Positions 49,457 through 58,680 are shown, counted from the stretch's first letter. The stretch is 64,000 nt of DNA from Neorhizobium tomejilense (GCA_002968845.1 PVBG01000006.1:124001-188000), one strand, 5' to 3'. Notes: a model not told the origin generated them from the letters alone. Program-made: numbers and translations.

Positions 49457-50650
49457 CTACTCGATCGGCCTTAGCGAATAGCTTGTGCTGCGTCCGCCTG
49501 CCTCGTCCCGTACGGGGATGCCGCGCCGGACAAGATCGGTTATGTCGCGAAGCGCTGTGTCGGGTGAAGATTTGGTGACCTTGGCCCACTTTGATGAAGT
49601 GAGCTTGCCTTCGAAGCCTTCCAGCAGCCTGGTGAGCACAAGGCGTTGCCGTTCGTTCAGCGTCTCGCCCCTGATCGCCTCCCAGAAGCGCGCCTTTCCT
49701 AGAATAATTGCGAGCACGTCTTCCGCGCCGCCGATCGCGCGGCCCAGGCAAGCCAGGAACCATTCTAGCCAAGGTGTGATGTCGAGATCGCCTTTCTGGG
49801 TCGCCTTCAGAATGTCGTAGTACGCTTTGCGTTCGACGCGAATTTGCGCGGACATGCTGTAGAAGCGCTGAGGACTTCGCTCCGAGCGCGCTAGCGCCAA
49901 GTCCGCGATCGCGCGTGCGATTCGGCCGTTGCCGTCTTCAAACGGGTGGATCGTGACGAACCAGAGGTGGGCGAGTGCTGCTTTCACGACGGGATCGAGC
50001 GGCGTGTCTTTCTCGAACCATTCAAGAAATCCTGCCATCTCTGCATCGAGTCTCCCCGCACCGGGCGCTTCGAAGTGAACGCGCTCGCGCCCGATCGGGC
50101 CTGAGATCACCTGCATAGCGGCAGCACGCTCGTCCCTCCACGCGCCGACAACGATCCTTGTCATGCCGCTCCGGCCTGTCGGGAAGAGCGCTGCATGCCA
50201 CGCGAATATCCGATCATCGGTCAAGGGTTTCGCGAAGTTTTGCGTGGCATCAAGCATCAGCTCGACCACGCCTTCAACGTTGCGGTCGGTGGGTGCGAGC
50301 CCGCCGATGTCGATCCCGAGGCGGCGCGCGATGGATGATCGAACCTGCTCTTTGTCGAGGATTTCACCTTCGATCTCGCTGGATTTGAGAACATCCTGCG
50401 TAAGCGTCGCAAGGACCGCCTCCGTTCGCAGATCGAACCCAAGCGCTTCCATGCGCCCGATAAACCGGCCCTGCCGGTGCCTGGCCTCGCCGAGTAACCT
50501 CGCAAGGCGCGCCTCGTCCCAACGCAACTGCGGCCAGTCCTTTCGCTCATGGATATATGTGGCCAATCCCGCGCCGCGTGACACAACGCTAATCGCCGCA
50601 TGTTCTGCGGGGATTAAGCCTATATTCGCCGCAAACCCCGATATGAGCAC
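49457..50650 (-). CDS. Fic-family protein (AMPylation domain) with DUF4172
   Basis: 397 residues. The N-terminal DUF4172-type segment starts YIHERKDWPQLRWDEARLAR (residue 32). The inhibitory helix motif SSEIEGE is at 90-96, of the S/T-x-x-x-E-G/N kind, which blocks ATP in class II Fic proteins. The catalytic motif HPFEDGNGRIARA starts at His235, complete with His, Asp, Gly-Asn-Gly and Arg. A C-terminal winged helix (LVLTRLLEGFEGKLTSSKWA, SPDTALRDITDLVRRG) follows. The protein should transfer AMP, or another nucleotide part, to a target when inhibition is relieved. No partner antitoxin gene is present, consistent with the inhibitor being built in. Confidence 0.9.
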   Translation of the reverse strand: MLISGFAANIGLIPAEHAAISVVSRGAGLATYIHERKDWPQLRWDEARLARLLGEARHRQGRFIGRMEALGFDLRTEAVLATLTQDVLKSSEIEGEILDKEQVRSSIARRLGIDIGGLAPTDRNVEGVVELMLDATQNFAKPLTDDRIFAWHAALFPTGRSGMTRIVVGAWRDERAAAMQVISGPIGRERVHFEAPGAGRLDAEMAGFLEWFEKDTPLDPVVKAALAHLWFVTIHPFEDGNGRIARAIADLALARSERSPQRFYSMSAQIRVERKAYYDILKATQKGDLDITPWLEWFLACLGRAIGGAEDVLAIILGKARFWEAIRGETLNERQRLVLTRLLEGFEGKLTSSKWAKVTKSSPDTALRDITDLVRRGIPVRDEAGGRSTSYSLRPIE

Positions 50651-50736
50651 TTAAGTCGCTTAACCAAGCGCCGCGACCTCGACCAGCCCTTGCCTCCGCT
50701 CGCAGCTTCCTCCGAGATCATCTGACGGCTATAGCC

Positions 50737-51185
50737 GATATATCGACAGGATTGAGAGGTCGTTTATGAGCTGGCCAGCGCAAACTCAGATCGCATTCGG
50801 ACCTGCGCAAATCCGCACAAGATCGGCCAGGATCGTCCGAAGCTCCGGCCACGGCGCTTCCTGGAGGGCAGAGCGTGGATCCTCGATTTCCAGGAGGGAG
50901 TGCAGCTTCACCGCGACGCCGGCGACAGATTGAGGAGCCGCGCTCCACATTTCCTTTGCCAACGCCTCCTCGACATCCGCGATTTCCTCCTCGGCTTTTT
51001 TCGCCCTCGTATATCCCATCCGCTTGTCCGCGGCCTTCCATTCGCTCCGGCGGGCCGTCAGTGCAGCCCTTGCTTGCCGCCGCATTTCAGCCTGATCCCC
51101 GTTCGGCAAAAGACGGTCGATCTCCCGACCGGAATAGGCCCAGATGAAACCACAGTCTTCGAAGAGCAGGACTCTCGTGCGGGGG
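50737..51185. repeat. Duplicated Tat-gene segment, intact copy
   Basis: Partner of 33934-34385. It includes 50 nt of 3' flank beyond the gene stop. Confidence 0.75.
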
Positions 51186-51433
51186 AAACTACCGAATTCT
51201 CGGAGCAACTCCGTTTCAAGCTTTTGCTGCCGGCGGCAGGCTTCCCCGCAGAGCCTGTGGGCAACCAGCCAATCTCTCCAAAGTGATACCACCGGATCGT
51301 CTTGCTCCGACCTCTCCGTCCCCACCATTGCACCTGCCGGGGCGGGCGCCGCTGCAATCGAAGCCGCAACGCGTGCAAGGAAATTTCTGCGCGTGGTTTC
51401 GGGGGAGACATCCTTATTCCCGGAGGAGGCCAT
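50786..51433 (-). CDS. Tat-signal protein of unknown function (215 aa)
   Basis: ATG at 51433, preceded by GGAGGCGGTCCCA. The N-terminus has a twin-arginine motif (TTRRNFLARVA) followed by an alanine-rich hydrophobic stretch, as in Tat-exported or Tat-like proteins of rhizobia. The mature part is helical and charged: LWRDWLVAHRLCGEACRRQQ, RREIDRLLPNGDQ-like segment, and KAEEEIADVEEALAKEMWSA. It probably forms a coiled coil. The C-terminus VRICAGPNAI is conserved in the broken copy at 33934-34385. No family recognised. Confidence 0.7.
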   Translation of the reverse strand: MASSGNKDVSPETTRRNFLARVAASIAAAPAPAGAMVGTERSEQDDPVVSLWRDWLVAHRLCGEACRRQQKLETELLREFGSFPRTRVLLFEDCGFIWAYSGREIDRLLPNGDQAEMRRQARAALTARRSEWKAADKRMGYTRAKKAEEEIADVEEALAKEMWSAAPQSVAGVAVKLHSLLEIEDPRSALQEAPWPELRTILADLVRICAGPNAI

Positions 51434-51662
51434 TGGGACCGCCTCCGATCAAAACAAGACCCGTGAGCATCGCTTCCAGTTCGGCCCTCGGTAATTTTCG
51501 GCGGGTGATTGCAGACAAAGTTCTGCTATTCTCAGAATCAGCCATGATCCAAGCTCCAGACAGCTAGACGTGGTCAGGCTGCACTTAGTGTTAGAGCACC
51601 GAGTGCAGCCGCAAGCCGCGTGCCTTCCGGCACGCGTCTTCTAGATACCACCAAAACTGAAG

Positions 51663-51935
51663 ATGATCAATTTGAAATCAGATGATAAAATCGAAATCAC
51701 CGGGGCGCAGATTAGAGCTGCCCGCGCGTTCACTCGCTGGAGTGCGAAAGAGCTCGCGATGGCCTCAGGGCTCGGAGTCGCTACAATCAGCCGAGCGGAG
51801 ACCCACAACGGCATCCCCTCGATAACGTCGGCAAACCTCAGGGCAATTAGATCTGCTTTTGAAAGAGCGGGGGTACATTTTACCTCCGGCCCCAATGGTG
51901 AGACTGGTCTCAGCTTCAAGCCCGAAGACCGCTGA
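51663..51935 (+). CDS. XRE-family transcriptional regulator (90 aa)
   Basis: KIEITGAQIRAARAFTRWSA, KELAMASGLGVATISRAETH and IPSITSANLRAIRSAFERAG form a full XRE helix-turn-helix with the usual R-A-x-x-x-x-x-x-x-L-A-x-x-x-G-V-x-x-x-T-I-x-R-x-E spacing. The short C-terminal part (GVHFTSGPNGETGLSF) is typical of this small subgroup, in which the end folds back on the domain. It stands alone. The start ATG at 51663 has a weak ribosome site. Confidence 0.88.
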   Translation: MINLKSDDKIEITGAQIRAARAFTRWSAKELAMASGLGVATISRAETHNGIPSITSANLRAIRSAFERAGVHFTSGPNGETGLSFKPEDR

Positions 51936-52248
51936 CCGCGCTTCTGATGCGCCCGGTCGATACCGATAGAAATAGCTTTGGATTCACGAGAGGGCCGCAG
52001 AGGTGAAAGTGATATCCTCCGGTCGGCCCCGGACTTAGCCGGTCACCAGGAGCCCGGCGGGTGCCAAGCCAATAAAGAATACAGCCGTCGATACATCGTG
52101 AGCTATGCAAAGTCGCGTAACAGATATTATGGAACTTTTTGCGCGACCCAAGCGCAAAAATAGCGCGTGTTTGGCATCCTAACGTTGGGTGGCGATCTCC
52201 GTGTCGTGCGCGCCATTGAGGTTCCGCTGAGCGCGCTTTGTCGGCACA
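51936..52248. other. 313-nt intergenic stretch
   Basis: An inverted pair TTTTTGCGC / GCGCAAAAA lies at 52136-52161 and may act as a terminator hairpin. No gene seen. Confidence 0.4.
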
Positions 52249-52701
52249 TCAGAGTGACAACTGGTCGAAAGCAAACGATTTGGTCAGCTTCTCAAATAAA
52301 TCGACACCAGCTTGCGCGCACGCGCTATCTTCCGCAGGTGTGCCGGAACTCAGGCCGATGCCGCCCACAACTTCGCCGCCGACGATTATTGGAAGGCCGC
52401 CGGCCACCACGACAAGACGACCGCCAATTGCCGAATTAATGCCATAAGCGGGAGTTCCGGGCTGACTGGCAAATCCGTAACTTTCAGTTGTTCTTCTGGC
52501 GCCTGCTGCCGTGAAGGCCTTGTCCTGCGCGATGACCGTGCTGGCAACCTTGCCTCCATCCATTCGCTCAAAGGCAACGAGTTGTCCCGATTCGTCAGTG
52601 ACCGCTATGCACATCGGCACCCTGATCTGCTCCGCTTTTGCCCGTGCGCCAGCGATAAGGACGCGGGCGTCGTCCAGGCTCACTCGGTTGATCCTCAGCA
52701 T
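52249..52701 (-). CDS. GlcG/HbpS-family protein
   Basis: 150 residues from the ATG at 52701 (CCTGGAGGACGAATT upstream). VSLDDARVLIAGARAKAEQI, VPMCIAVTDESGQLVAFERM, KAFTAAGARRTTESYG, AIGGRLVVVAGGLPIIVGGE and VVGGIGLSSGTPAEDSACAQ are the GlcG/HbpS pattern. HbpS binds heme or senses oxidative stress, and GlcG lies in the glycolate operon with malate synthase G. A possible malate synthase tail lies about 300 nt upstream on the same strand, so the glycolate link is plausible. No signal peptide. Confidence 0.9.
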   Translation of the reverse strand: MLRINRVSLDDARVLIAGARAKAEQIRVPMCIAVTDESGQLVAFERMDGGKVASTVIAQDKAFTAAGARRTTESYGFASQPGTPAYGINSAIGGRLVVVAGGLPIIVGGEVVGGIGLSSGTPAEDSACAQAGVDLFEKLTKSFAFDQLSL

Positions 52702-53008
52702 AATTCGTCCTCCAGGGAGCGGGTAGTTAAAGACCGGCTTCGATAGAGCGGGCACGCTTGAAGGAAGGTTCTACAGCTATTCCGCTAGGTCCGCTCAACC
52801 TTCGACCAATCGGCCGCGCATCTTGCAAGTGAACAAGATTGGGAGTTCGTCATTATTCCGTAGATTGCTTTGCGTGCAGATGGTCGATCCAGATTTTTCA
52901 CGATGTGGAACGAGCGTGCCACCGCTCGTTTTTTCAAGACCCGTTGTAGAGGCGCGGCTCCCTGCAGATGTTGCTTTTTCCGGTCTCGTCTGCCGTTGTT
53001 AAGATCTA
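52702..53008. other. 307-nt intergenic stretch
   Basis: A hairpin near 52902-52940 (GAACGAGCGTGCCACCGCTC GTTTTTTC; arms GAGCG/CGCTC) with a T-run may be a terminator reading to the plus side. No gene seen. Confidence 0.35.
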
Positions 53009-53242
53009 CTACTCGGCAGTTCTAGGTTTCAGCTCGATCCGGCGGCAATGCAGGACCGGCTCGGTATAACCGTTTGGCTGCTCGCGCCCCTTGAGCACCA
53101 GATCGAGCGCGGCCTGGAAGGCGACGGAACCGTCGAAATCCCTGGCCATCGGGATGTAGAGCGGGTCGCCGGCATTCTGGCCATCGACGACTCCCGCCAT
53201 ACGCTTCACGGAAGCCGCCAATCGGGGCATTCCGCTCCCTGA
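53009..53242 (-). pseudogene. C-terminal enzyme fragment, possibly malate synthase G
   Basis: The last 65 codons read [40 protein letters not shown] and [20 protein letters not shown] before a basic tail. They look like a conserved enzyme C-terminus. From memory the pattern fits the end of malate synthase G, but I cannot check this. Upstream of about 53240 the frame runs on without any resemblance, so the gene is cut, apparently where the region with the DUF4143 ATPase begins. Confidence 0.45.
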
Positions 53243-53351
53243 GGTGATGGAGCCGTCACGGCAAAGCTCGGTGCAGCAAGCATTAGGTACTGCAACAACG
53301 CAACACGGCGTAGCGGCAGGGCAACGCGGTTTATCCCACTGGTGAAAAATC

Positions 53352-53388
53352 CCTTGCAATTCTGGAGCGCAGATCCATAATTGCAAGG
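53352..53388. repeat. 10-bp inverted repeat abutting the ATPase start codon
   Basis: CCTTGCAATT (53352-53361) and AATTGCAAGG (53379-53388), perfect arms 17 nt apart. The right arm contains the ribosome site (AAGG) and touches the ATG at 53389. It is a possible operator or messenger hairpin. Confidence 0.6.
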
Positions 53389-54552
53389 ATGATCGAACGC
53401 AGAATTGAAACCAAACTTCTGGATCTCCTTGACGACAGCGCTGCTGTCGCCCTGCTCGGCCCTCGTCAGGTCGGTAAGACGACGCTGGCCATCGATATCG
53501 GCAAAACTCGCCCCTCCATCTATCTCGATTTGGAATCGGAGACCGATCGAGCTAAGCTGTCGGAACCGGAGCTTTACCTAGCAAGTCATGACGACAAGCT
53601 AGTCATTCTCGATGAGGTTCACCGTTTGCCGAACGTATTCCAAGCCCTACGTGGCTTGATCGATCGCAACCGGAGGGCCGGACGCCGCGCTGGCCAGTTC
53701 CTGCTGCTCGGTTCGGCTTCCATCGATCTTCTGAAACAGTCTGGTGAGACGCTCGCCGGCCGCATAGCCTATCTTGAAATGCAGCCTGTCGACGCATTGG
53801 AAGTGTCGGCAGACGCCCTCGATACGCTTTGGCTGCGAGGCGGCTTTCCCGATAGTTTCCTTGCTTCCAGTGACCGTGGGAGCATGCGCTGGAGGCAGGA
53901 TTTCATTCGCACCTATCTCGAACGAGATATTCCGCTTCTGGGGCCGCGCATTCCCGCCGAAACGCTGAGACGGTTCTGGACCATGCTGTCACACCACCAG
54001 TCCGGACTCCTCAACGCAGCCGAACTCGCCCGTTCCCTTGGAGTCGATGGCAAGACCGTTGCTTCCTATCTCGATCTACTCGTCGACCTGCTTCTCGTGC
54101 GCCGCCTCGAACCTTGGCATGCCAATGTTGGTAAGCGGCTGGTCAAATCACCAAAAGTCTATGTAAGGGACAGCGGCATTGCTCATGCGCTTCTTGGACT
54201 TGGAAGCGCCGAACAATTGCTCGGACATCCAATCGTCGGCTCCAGTTGGGAAGGCTTCGTGATCGAAACACTGATCGCCACATCGCCAGACGGCACAGCG
54301 GCCAACTTCTACCGTACAGCGGCCGGCGCCGAAATCGATCTGCTGCTGACCCCTCCAGGCCAAAGGCCCTGGGCAATAGAGATCAAGCGAAGTCTGTCGC
54401 CCAAGCTCGAAAAGGGTTTTTACCTCGCTTGCGAAGATCTCCAGCCGCAAAAACGCATCGTTGTCTATCCCGGTGGAGAGGCCTTTCCTCTCCCAAACGA
54501 CGTGACCGCGATGTCGCTCTCGGCCGCCGGCCGCCTTTTGCTTGACCGATAG
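53389..54552 (+). CDS. DUF4143-type AAA ATPase
   Basis: 387 residues. Walker [10 protein letters not shown] at 24-32, Walker [20 protein letters not shown] near 70-88, and a sensor-like [20 protein letters not shown] give the AAA_14 domain. The C-terminal DUF4143 domain follows: [75 protein letters not shown] and [11 protein letters not shown] (nuclease-like fold with E-D-L and IEIKRS). The family is widespread and often solitary. The role is unknown, with suggestions of toxin-antitoxin-like or defence functions. Here it stands alone, preceded by an inverted repeat, on the far side of a truncated gene. Confidence 0.9.
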   Translation: MIERRIETKLLDLLDDSAAVALLGPRQVGKTTLAIDIGKTRPSIYLDLESETDRAKLSEPELYLASHDDKLVILDEVHRLPNVFQALRGLIDRNRRAGRRAGQFLLLGSASIDLLKQSGETLAGRIAYLEMQPVDALEVSADALDTLWLRGGFPDSFLASSDRGSMRWRQDFIRTYLERDIPLLGPRIPAETLRRFWTMLSHHQSGLLNAAELARSLGVDGKTVASYLDLLVDLLLVRRLEPWHANVGKRLVKSPKVYVRDSGIAHALLGLGSAEQLLGHPIVGSSWEGFVIETLIATSPDGTAANFYRTAAGAEIDLLLTPPGQRPWAIEIKRSLSPKLEKGFYLACEDLQPQKRIVVYPGGEAFPLPNDVTAMSLSAAGRLLLDR

Positions 54553-55440
54553 CAGGATGCTCGTCCGGCGAACAGCGTGATCCTCCACCGCACCAGGCCC
54601 CCCACATGATCTCTGTCGAGGTTGATCGGTGTGACCCGAGCCATTTGCGGTCGATCTGCGATACGATCGATACGTCCGTGCCGCAAGGCAGGCGTCAGAC
54701 CTTTGCAAGGCCGGTTTGGGCAGATCGGCCACAAGAACCGCTCGTGGGGTTCCTTGCTCGATCAAATCTGCTGGCAAAGATTTACAGGCATTCGCTCCGA
54801 ATATGTCGGTGGCGACCTGCCGTATTCAGGTGCTATACGGAGCTTCCGGGCTGACGTCACCAGTCCTAGGACGACCACGCTTTCCTGCTGCGGAGGTGAA
54901 GCCACTCCCCTTCTCGGGCACTAGGACGAACCGACAGTCATCGCAACCAAATTATAGTTGCGACGAGGCAGCTCTAATAAAGATCCTCTGAGGTATCTGC
55001 CTTATTGAGACGTCGGACCCGGCAACGGGCTTGGCCAGGATGGATCTCCGCTCGCGTTGGACCTTCGCGGACTCTGACGTCGCAAGACGCTCCTACCTTT
55101 ACGTCCGCCTCCTTTATTTGCAGAGTATCAGCGGCATTCGACCGGAATAGGATTGCTTCGACATCAGCCACCTCAAGCAGTGTTCATCGCCAAAACCCTG
55201 ACAGCTGTCAGGGTTTTACTTTATTCAGCATCGACCTCACGACCACCGCAGCAGCCATAAACGGCACGAGGATGTCGTCTCTCCGTCGGGGGCCTTCCCA
55301 CAATCACCGCCCGCCGCGGAACCTTCGCGGCCGTGTCTTGTTCGCTGATCCGGCGGAGAGCAGCCCAGTACTGGATTCACTCTCGCAATCATCCGGGGCC
55401 GCTTCACTTGCTGAAGAAGGACTGCAGATAGGAGAGACCG
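54553..55440. other. 890-nt stretch without an intact gene
   Basis: It holds the palindrome at 55192-55217. The minus-strand frame from 55171 and the various others are short and lack ribosome sites. Perhaps decayed DNA. Confidence 0.4.
55192..55217. terminator. 26-nt perfect palindrome, possible two-way terminator
   Basis: AAAACCCTGACAG (55192-55204) is followed immediately by its reverse complement. As a hairpin it has a T-run on each strand. No gene ends close by on either side. Confidence 0.5.
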
Positions 55441-56616
55441 ATGCGCGCTTTAGTCTGGCACGGAAAGGAAGACATCCGGTGCGATACCGTATCTGACCCC
55501 GAAATCGAGCATCCGCGCGATGCGATCATGAAGGTGACGAGCTGCGCAATCTGCGGCTCCGACCTTCACCTGTTTCACAATTTCATCCCGGCCATGATGC
55601 CGGGTGACATCATGGGGCACGAGATGATGGGCGAAGTGGTCGAGACGGGCTCGGAGATCAACGGCAGCCTCAAGAAGGGCGATCGGATCGTCGTCCCCTT
55701 CACCATCACCTGCGGCGAATGCGACCAGTGCAAGCGCGGCAACTTTTCTGTCTGCGAGCGCACTAACCGCAAGAAGGATTTGGCCGACAAGGCGTTCGGC
55801 CACACCACCGCCGGCCTCTTCGGCTACACGCATCTGACCGGCGGCTACCCTGGCGGTCAGGCCGAATATCTGAGGGTGCCGTTCGCGGACAAGACGCATA
55901 TCAAGGTTCCCGACAGCCTCACAGATGAGCAAGTGCTTTTCCTCGGCGATATTTTCCCGACAGGCTGGCAGGCTGCTGCCCAGTGCGACATCGAGCCCAC
56001 GGACACGGTGGTTGTCTGGGGCTGCGGTCCGGTCGGGCAGATGACGATCCGCAGCGCCGTGCTTCTGGGTGCCAGGCAGGTGGTTGCGATCGATTGCATT
56101 CCCGAGCGTCTTTCCATGGCAGAAGCTGGCGGCGCGATCACCATCAACTTCAAGGACGAAAGCGTCGTCGAGCGGTTGAACGAGCTGACCGATGGCAAAG
56201 GACCGGAAAAATGCATCGATGCGGTGGGGCTCGAAAGCCATGTCTCGATGCGTCAGCCTGATACCCTCCTGGATCGCGCCAAGCAGGTCGTGATGTTGGA
56301 GAACGACCGTCCGCATGTTCTGCGCGAGATGATCTATGTCTGCCGCCCGGGCGGCATCATCTCGGTTCCAGGCGTCTATAGCGGTCTCGTGGACAAGATT
56401 CCGATGGGCATGGCCATGAACAAGGGCCTTACCTTCCGCATGGGCCAGACCCATGTGAAGCGCTGGACCGACGACCTGTTGCGCCGCATCGAGGACGGCC
56501 AGATCGATCCGTCCTTCGTCATCACCCACACCGTCGGGCTCGAAGAGGGTCCGGAAATGTACAAGGTGTTCCGCGACAAGCAGGACAGCTGCATCAAGGT
56601 TGTTCTGAAACCGTAA
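55441..56616 (+). CDS. Zinc-dependent alcohol dehydrogenase (glutathione-independent formaldehyde dehydrogenase-like)
   Basis: 391 residues; ATAGGAGAGACCG precedes the ATG. Catalytic zinc: CAICGSD at about 37-43, GHEMMGEV at about 60-67. Structural zinc: CGECDQC then NFSVC, four cysteines. NAD(P)-binding [20 protein letters not shown] and the following DCIPERL are present. The long loop near residue 130 ([20 protein letters not shown]) and the C-terminal layout match the subgroup of long-chain formaldehyde and alcohol dehydrogenases found with rhizobial stress genes. The aldehyde or alcohol substrate cannot be told. A membrane protein gene follows 15 nt downstream in the same operon. Confidence 0.92.
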   Translation: MRALVWHGKEDIRCDTVSDPEIEHPRDAIMKVTSCAICGSDLHLFHNFIPAMMPGDIMGHEMMGEVVETGSEINGSLKKGDRIVVPFTITCGECDQCKRGNFSVCERTNRKKDLADKAFGHTTAGLFGYTHLTGGYPGGQAEYLRVPFADKTHIKVPDSLTDEQVLFLGDIFPTGWQAAAQCDIEPTDTVVVWGCGPVGQMTIRSAVLLGARQVVAIDCIPERLSMAEAGGAITINFKDESVVERLNELTDGKGPEKCIDAVGLESHVSMRQPDTLLDRAKQVVMLENDRPHVLREMIYVCRPGGIISVPGVYSGLVDKIPMGMAMNKGLTFRMGQTHVKRWTDDLLRRIEDGQIDPSFVITHTVGLEEGPEMYKVFRDKQDSCIKVVLKP

Positions 56617-56631
56617 CGGTAGGGTTTGAAC

Positions 56632-57216
56632 ATGTCTTTTCTCACCAACATGATCCGCTCGGAAGGTGATCCGAAGGTGCTGCGCCCAGGCCGCAGTTCG
56701 CTCAGCTCCTCCGATCGGCTGGCGCGCAATCTTGGCTGGTTCAGCATCGGTCTCGGCCTGGCCGAGATCTTTGCGGCTGGAAAGATCACGACTGCACTCG
56801 GAATGCGCGGCAAGGAAAACCTTGTTCGAGCCTTCGGCGCGCGTGAAATCGGCTCTGGCTTTATGACGCTGTCGGTGGACAAGCAGGCAGGGCTTGCAAG
56901 CCGGATAGCCGGGGACGCACTGGACATCGCAACCCTGGCCACGGCTCTGCGGCCTGACAACCGCAAGCGGGACAACGCCGCGTTGGCGCTGGCTATGGTC
57001 GCCGGTGTCACCTTTCTCGACATCATCGCAACGGGCGTAAGCTACGCCCGCCATACCAGGCGACAGCGCCAGGTTCGCAACTATGAAGACCGCAGCGGCT
57101 TTCCAAAAGGCGTCGAGGCTTCGCGTGGCGCCGCCCGTAAACGGCTGGCGGATTTAAGGTCAGCGCCCGGGAAAGCGACCGGCACCTCCGAACAGCCTGC
57201 CAGCGCTGGTGGGTGA
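56632..57216 (+). CDS. Membrane protein with cyclase/dehydrase-type N-terminal domain
   Basis: 194 residues from the ATG at 56632 (GTAGGGTTTGAAC upstream). ARNLGWFSIGLGLAEIFAAG, LVRAFGAREIGSGFMTL, IAGDALDIATLATALRPDNR and ALAMVAGVTFLDIIATGVSY form a bundle of three or four hydrophobic helices. The same N-terminal unit precedes the SRPBCC domain in proteins annotated as cyclase/dehydrase. Here it is alone, with a basic tail of 60 residues (HTRRQRQVRNYEDRSGFPKG). Co-transcription with the alcohol dehydrogenase gene is likely. Function unknown. Confidence 0.8.
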   Translation: MSFLTNMIRSEGDPKVLRPGRSSLSSSDRLARNLGWFSIGLGLAEIFAAGKITTALGMRGKENLVRAFGAREIGSGFMTLSVDKQAGLASRIAGDALDIATLATALRPDNRKRDNAALALAMVAGVTFLDIIATGVSYARHTRRQRQVRNYEDRSGFPKGVEASRGAARKRLADLRSAPGKATGTSEQPASAGG

Positions 57217-57846
57217 TCAAGGCCCCATCAGGGCGCCAACAGCGAGCCATGGCTTGATCGCCTTCCAACCAAGCAGGCGACGACGGTCGCAAATACACCT
57301 CACCGGTCGCGGTCAACTAGGCTCCAGAGAGATAGCACTGTCAGGAGCCGCAATTGATCGGCTTGCATCGACTATGCCGTCATCTCCGGGATTCCCAAAC
57401 CGCCATTTCCGCGTGGCAGTTTCTCAGGCCCCTAAAGGGCGGGCTGGTGAACCGCCGAGTACGTTCATAAAGCCGAACAAGGTCGGTTCGACCCAAGGAA
57501 CCGAAGCTAGACCAAATGCGTGCCTTCCTACGGCTTCGTGAGCGCGGACGGCACATTTAGGGTTCCTTCGTCCTGTTTTATCCAACTCCCAAAATGGATT
57601 CTCGTTCGCCTGCGTTTCTCACTCGTCGTAAGCGTCCTCCATTGCCTGCATCTCGAACGCCGCTCAGACGGCAATGGTTGCCATCCTGAGGTGCTTCAAG
57701 CTGATCACGGCCCGACCCAAAGATCTGGCGCCAGAGCCTCGACGCTCCTAATCCCGGAGAACTCTTCAACGCGTGGTGCAACGTCTGCCAATTTGCTGGC
57801 GTTGAGAAGAGGACTGGACAAGCCAAGGCTTGGCTGTGGACTTCTG
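57217..57846. other. 630-nt stretch without an intact gene
   Basis: The frames are short and unlike known families. A GTGCC-type short inverted repeat lies near 57510-57555. Nothing else was seen. Confidence 0.35.
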
Positions 57847-58215
57847 TTATGGGCTTGATGGCCTCGCCGCTTCAAGCGCTGCATCGAGTGCTGACTGAGG
57901 GATGTCGGCTTCAGGCATCCCTACGTGCGCCAAGGCGTTCCGAACGCCATCAATGCCGTGTTTCGCGGCGATATCCGTCAGCGCCGAGCGCCATCGGGAA
58001 AGCCCATCGCCCGCGTCGTCAGATCCTGTAACAGACCGATCTTCAAGGCCTGATGCGATCATCGGTGCAGCTTCGGTACCCCAACGGCTCAAACCATAGT
58101 CCAGTGCTTCCGCTTCGGTCATACCGCAAAACGTAAATCTGCTCCCATCCGTCGTAAAAACGGCAAGGTTCCCATTGGGCTGTTTCAAGAAATAGGATGA
58201 CACGGAACGCCTCAC
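57847..58215 (-). CDS. Protein of unknown function (122 aa)
   Basis: GTG start at 58215, reading MRRSVSSYFLKQPNGNLAVF. The first 60 residues look like a small beta-sheet unit (TTDGSRFTFCGMTEAEALDY). The rest is helical, with a tandem-looking segment (WRSALTDIAAKHGIDGVRNA, LAHVGMPEADIPQSALDAAL). No family recognised. The start is uncertain because the upstream ribosome site is poor. It lies at the edge of the degenerate replicon region. Confidence 0.5.
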   Translation of the reverse strand: MRRSVSSYFLKQPNGNLAVFTTDGSRFTFCGMTEAEALDYGLSRWGTEAAPMIASGLEDRSVTGSDDAGDGLSRWRSALTDIAAKHGIDGVRNALAHVGMPEADIPQSALDAALEAARPSSP

Positions 58216-58473
58216 GCAAGGACCGGAGAAAGACGATTTTCTGTCGCGACAAGAAAGCTGGAGCTATCCTGTGCTAGCCCCTACCCCACCGCGCCCGATG
58301 ACATGGCCCCCAGATGGTTCCAATCACTTGGGCCGGGCTGGTTCGAGCACTAAGGACGATGTTGCCGCTGCCGTACGCTCGCATTGCTATGGTCATCTTT
58401 CGGTTATTACAGACTGACCTCACTCTTTCAACTGATCAAGGTTCGGGTACGGCCCTCGCTGTATTCGAAAAAA

Positions 58474-58551
58474 GTGGCACGGCAGTCCGGGGCATGGACC
58501 GGCCGCGCTTTCATCCGCGGCGGTCGGGCCAATCTCCGGCAGGCCCTCTTT
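58474..58551 (+). mobile_element. IS110-family transposase fragment
   Basis: The plus frame reads VARQSGAWTGRAFIRGGRAN followed by LRQALF, which matches the C-terminal domain of IS110-type transposases (T-R-Q-S-G-x-W-x-G-R-x-F-I-x-G-G-R-x-x-L-R-Q-A-L-Y). Before and after it the match is lost. Confidence 0.65.
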
Positions 58552-58620
58552 AAAGGAAAAAAGATGCCATTCCAACTGACGAAGCTGGAGTATCCTTGCT
58601 GGTCAAGGCAAGGGCGGCTC

Positions 58621-58680
58621 CTATCTTCTGCCGTGCCCGAGCAGCGCGTTTGCCAGGTCAATGAGTTTTCGCATCATTCC
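58621..58680 (-). mobile_element. IS110-family transposase 3' end fragment
   Basis: The minus frame reads MMRKLIDLANALLGHGRR then stop, the usual C-terminal end of IS110 transposases (M-R-K-L-x-x-L-A-N-A-L-L). It points toward the plus-strand fragment, so two different insertions or an inversion must be involved. Confidence 0.55.

Noticed and set aside
54974..55171. 65-codon minus-strand frame with a GTG start
   Set aside because: Weak ribosome site, arginine-rich end and no resemblance. Possibly chance.
55450..57054. 534-codon minus-strand frame opposite the alcohol dehydrogenase
   Set aside because: It is fully antisense to a dehydrogenase with all its zinc ligands and to the following membrane protein gene.
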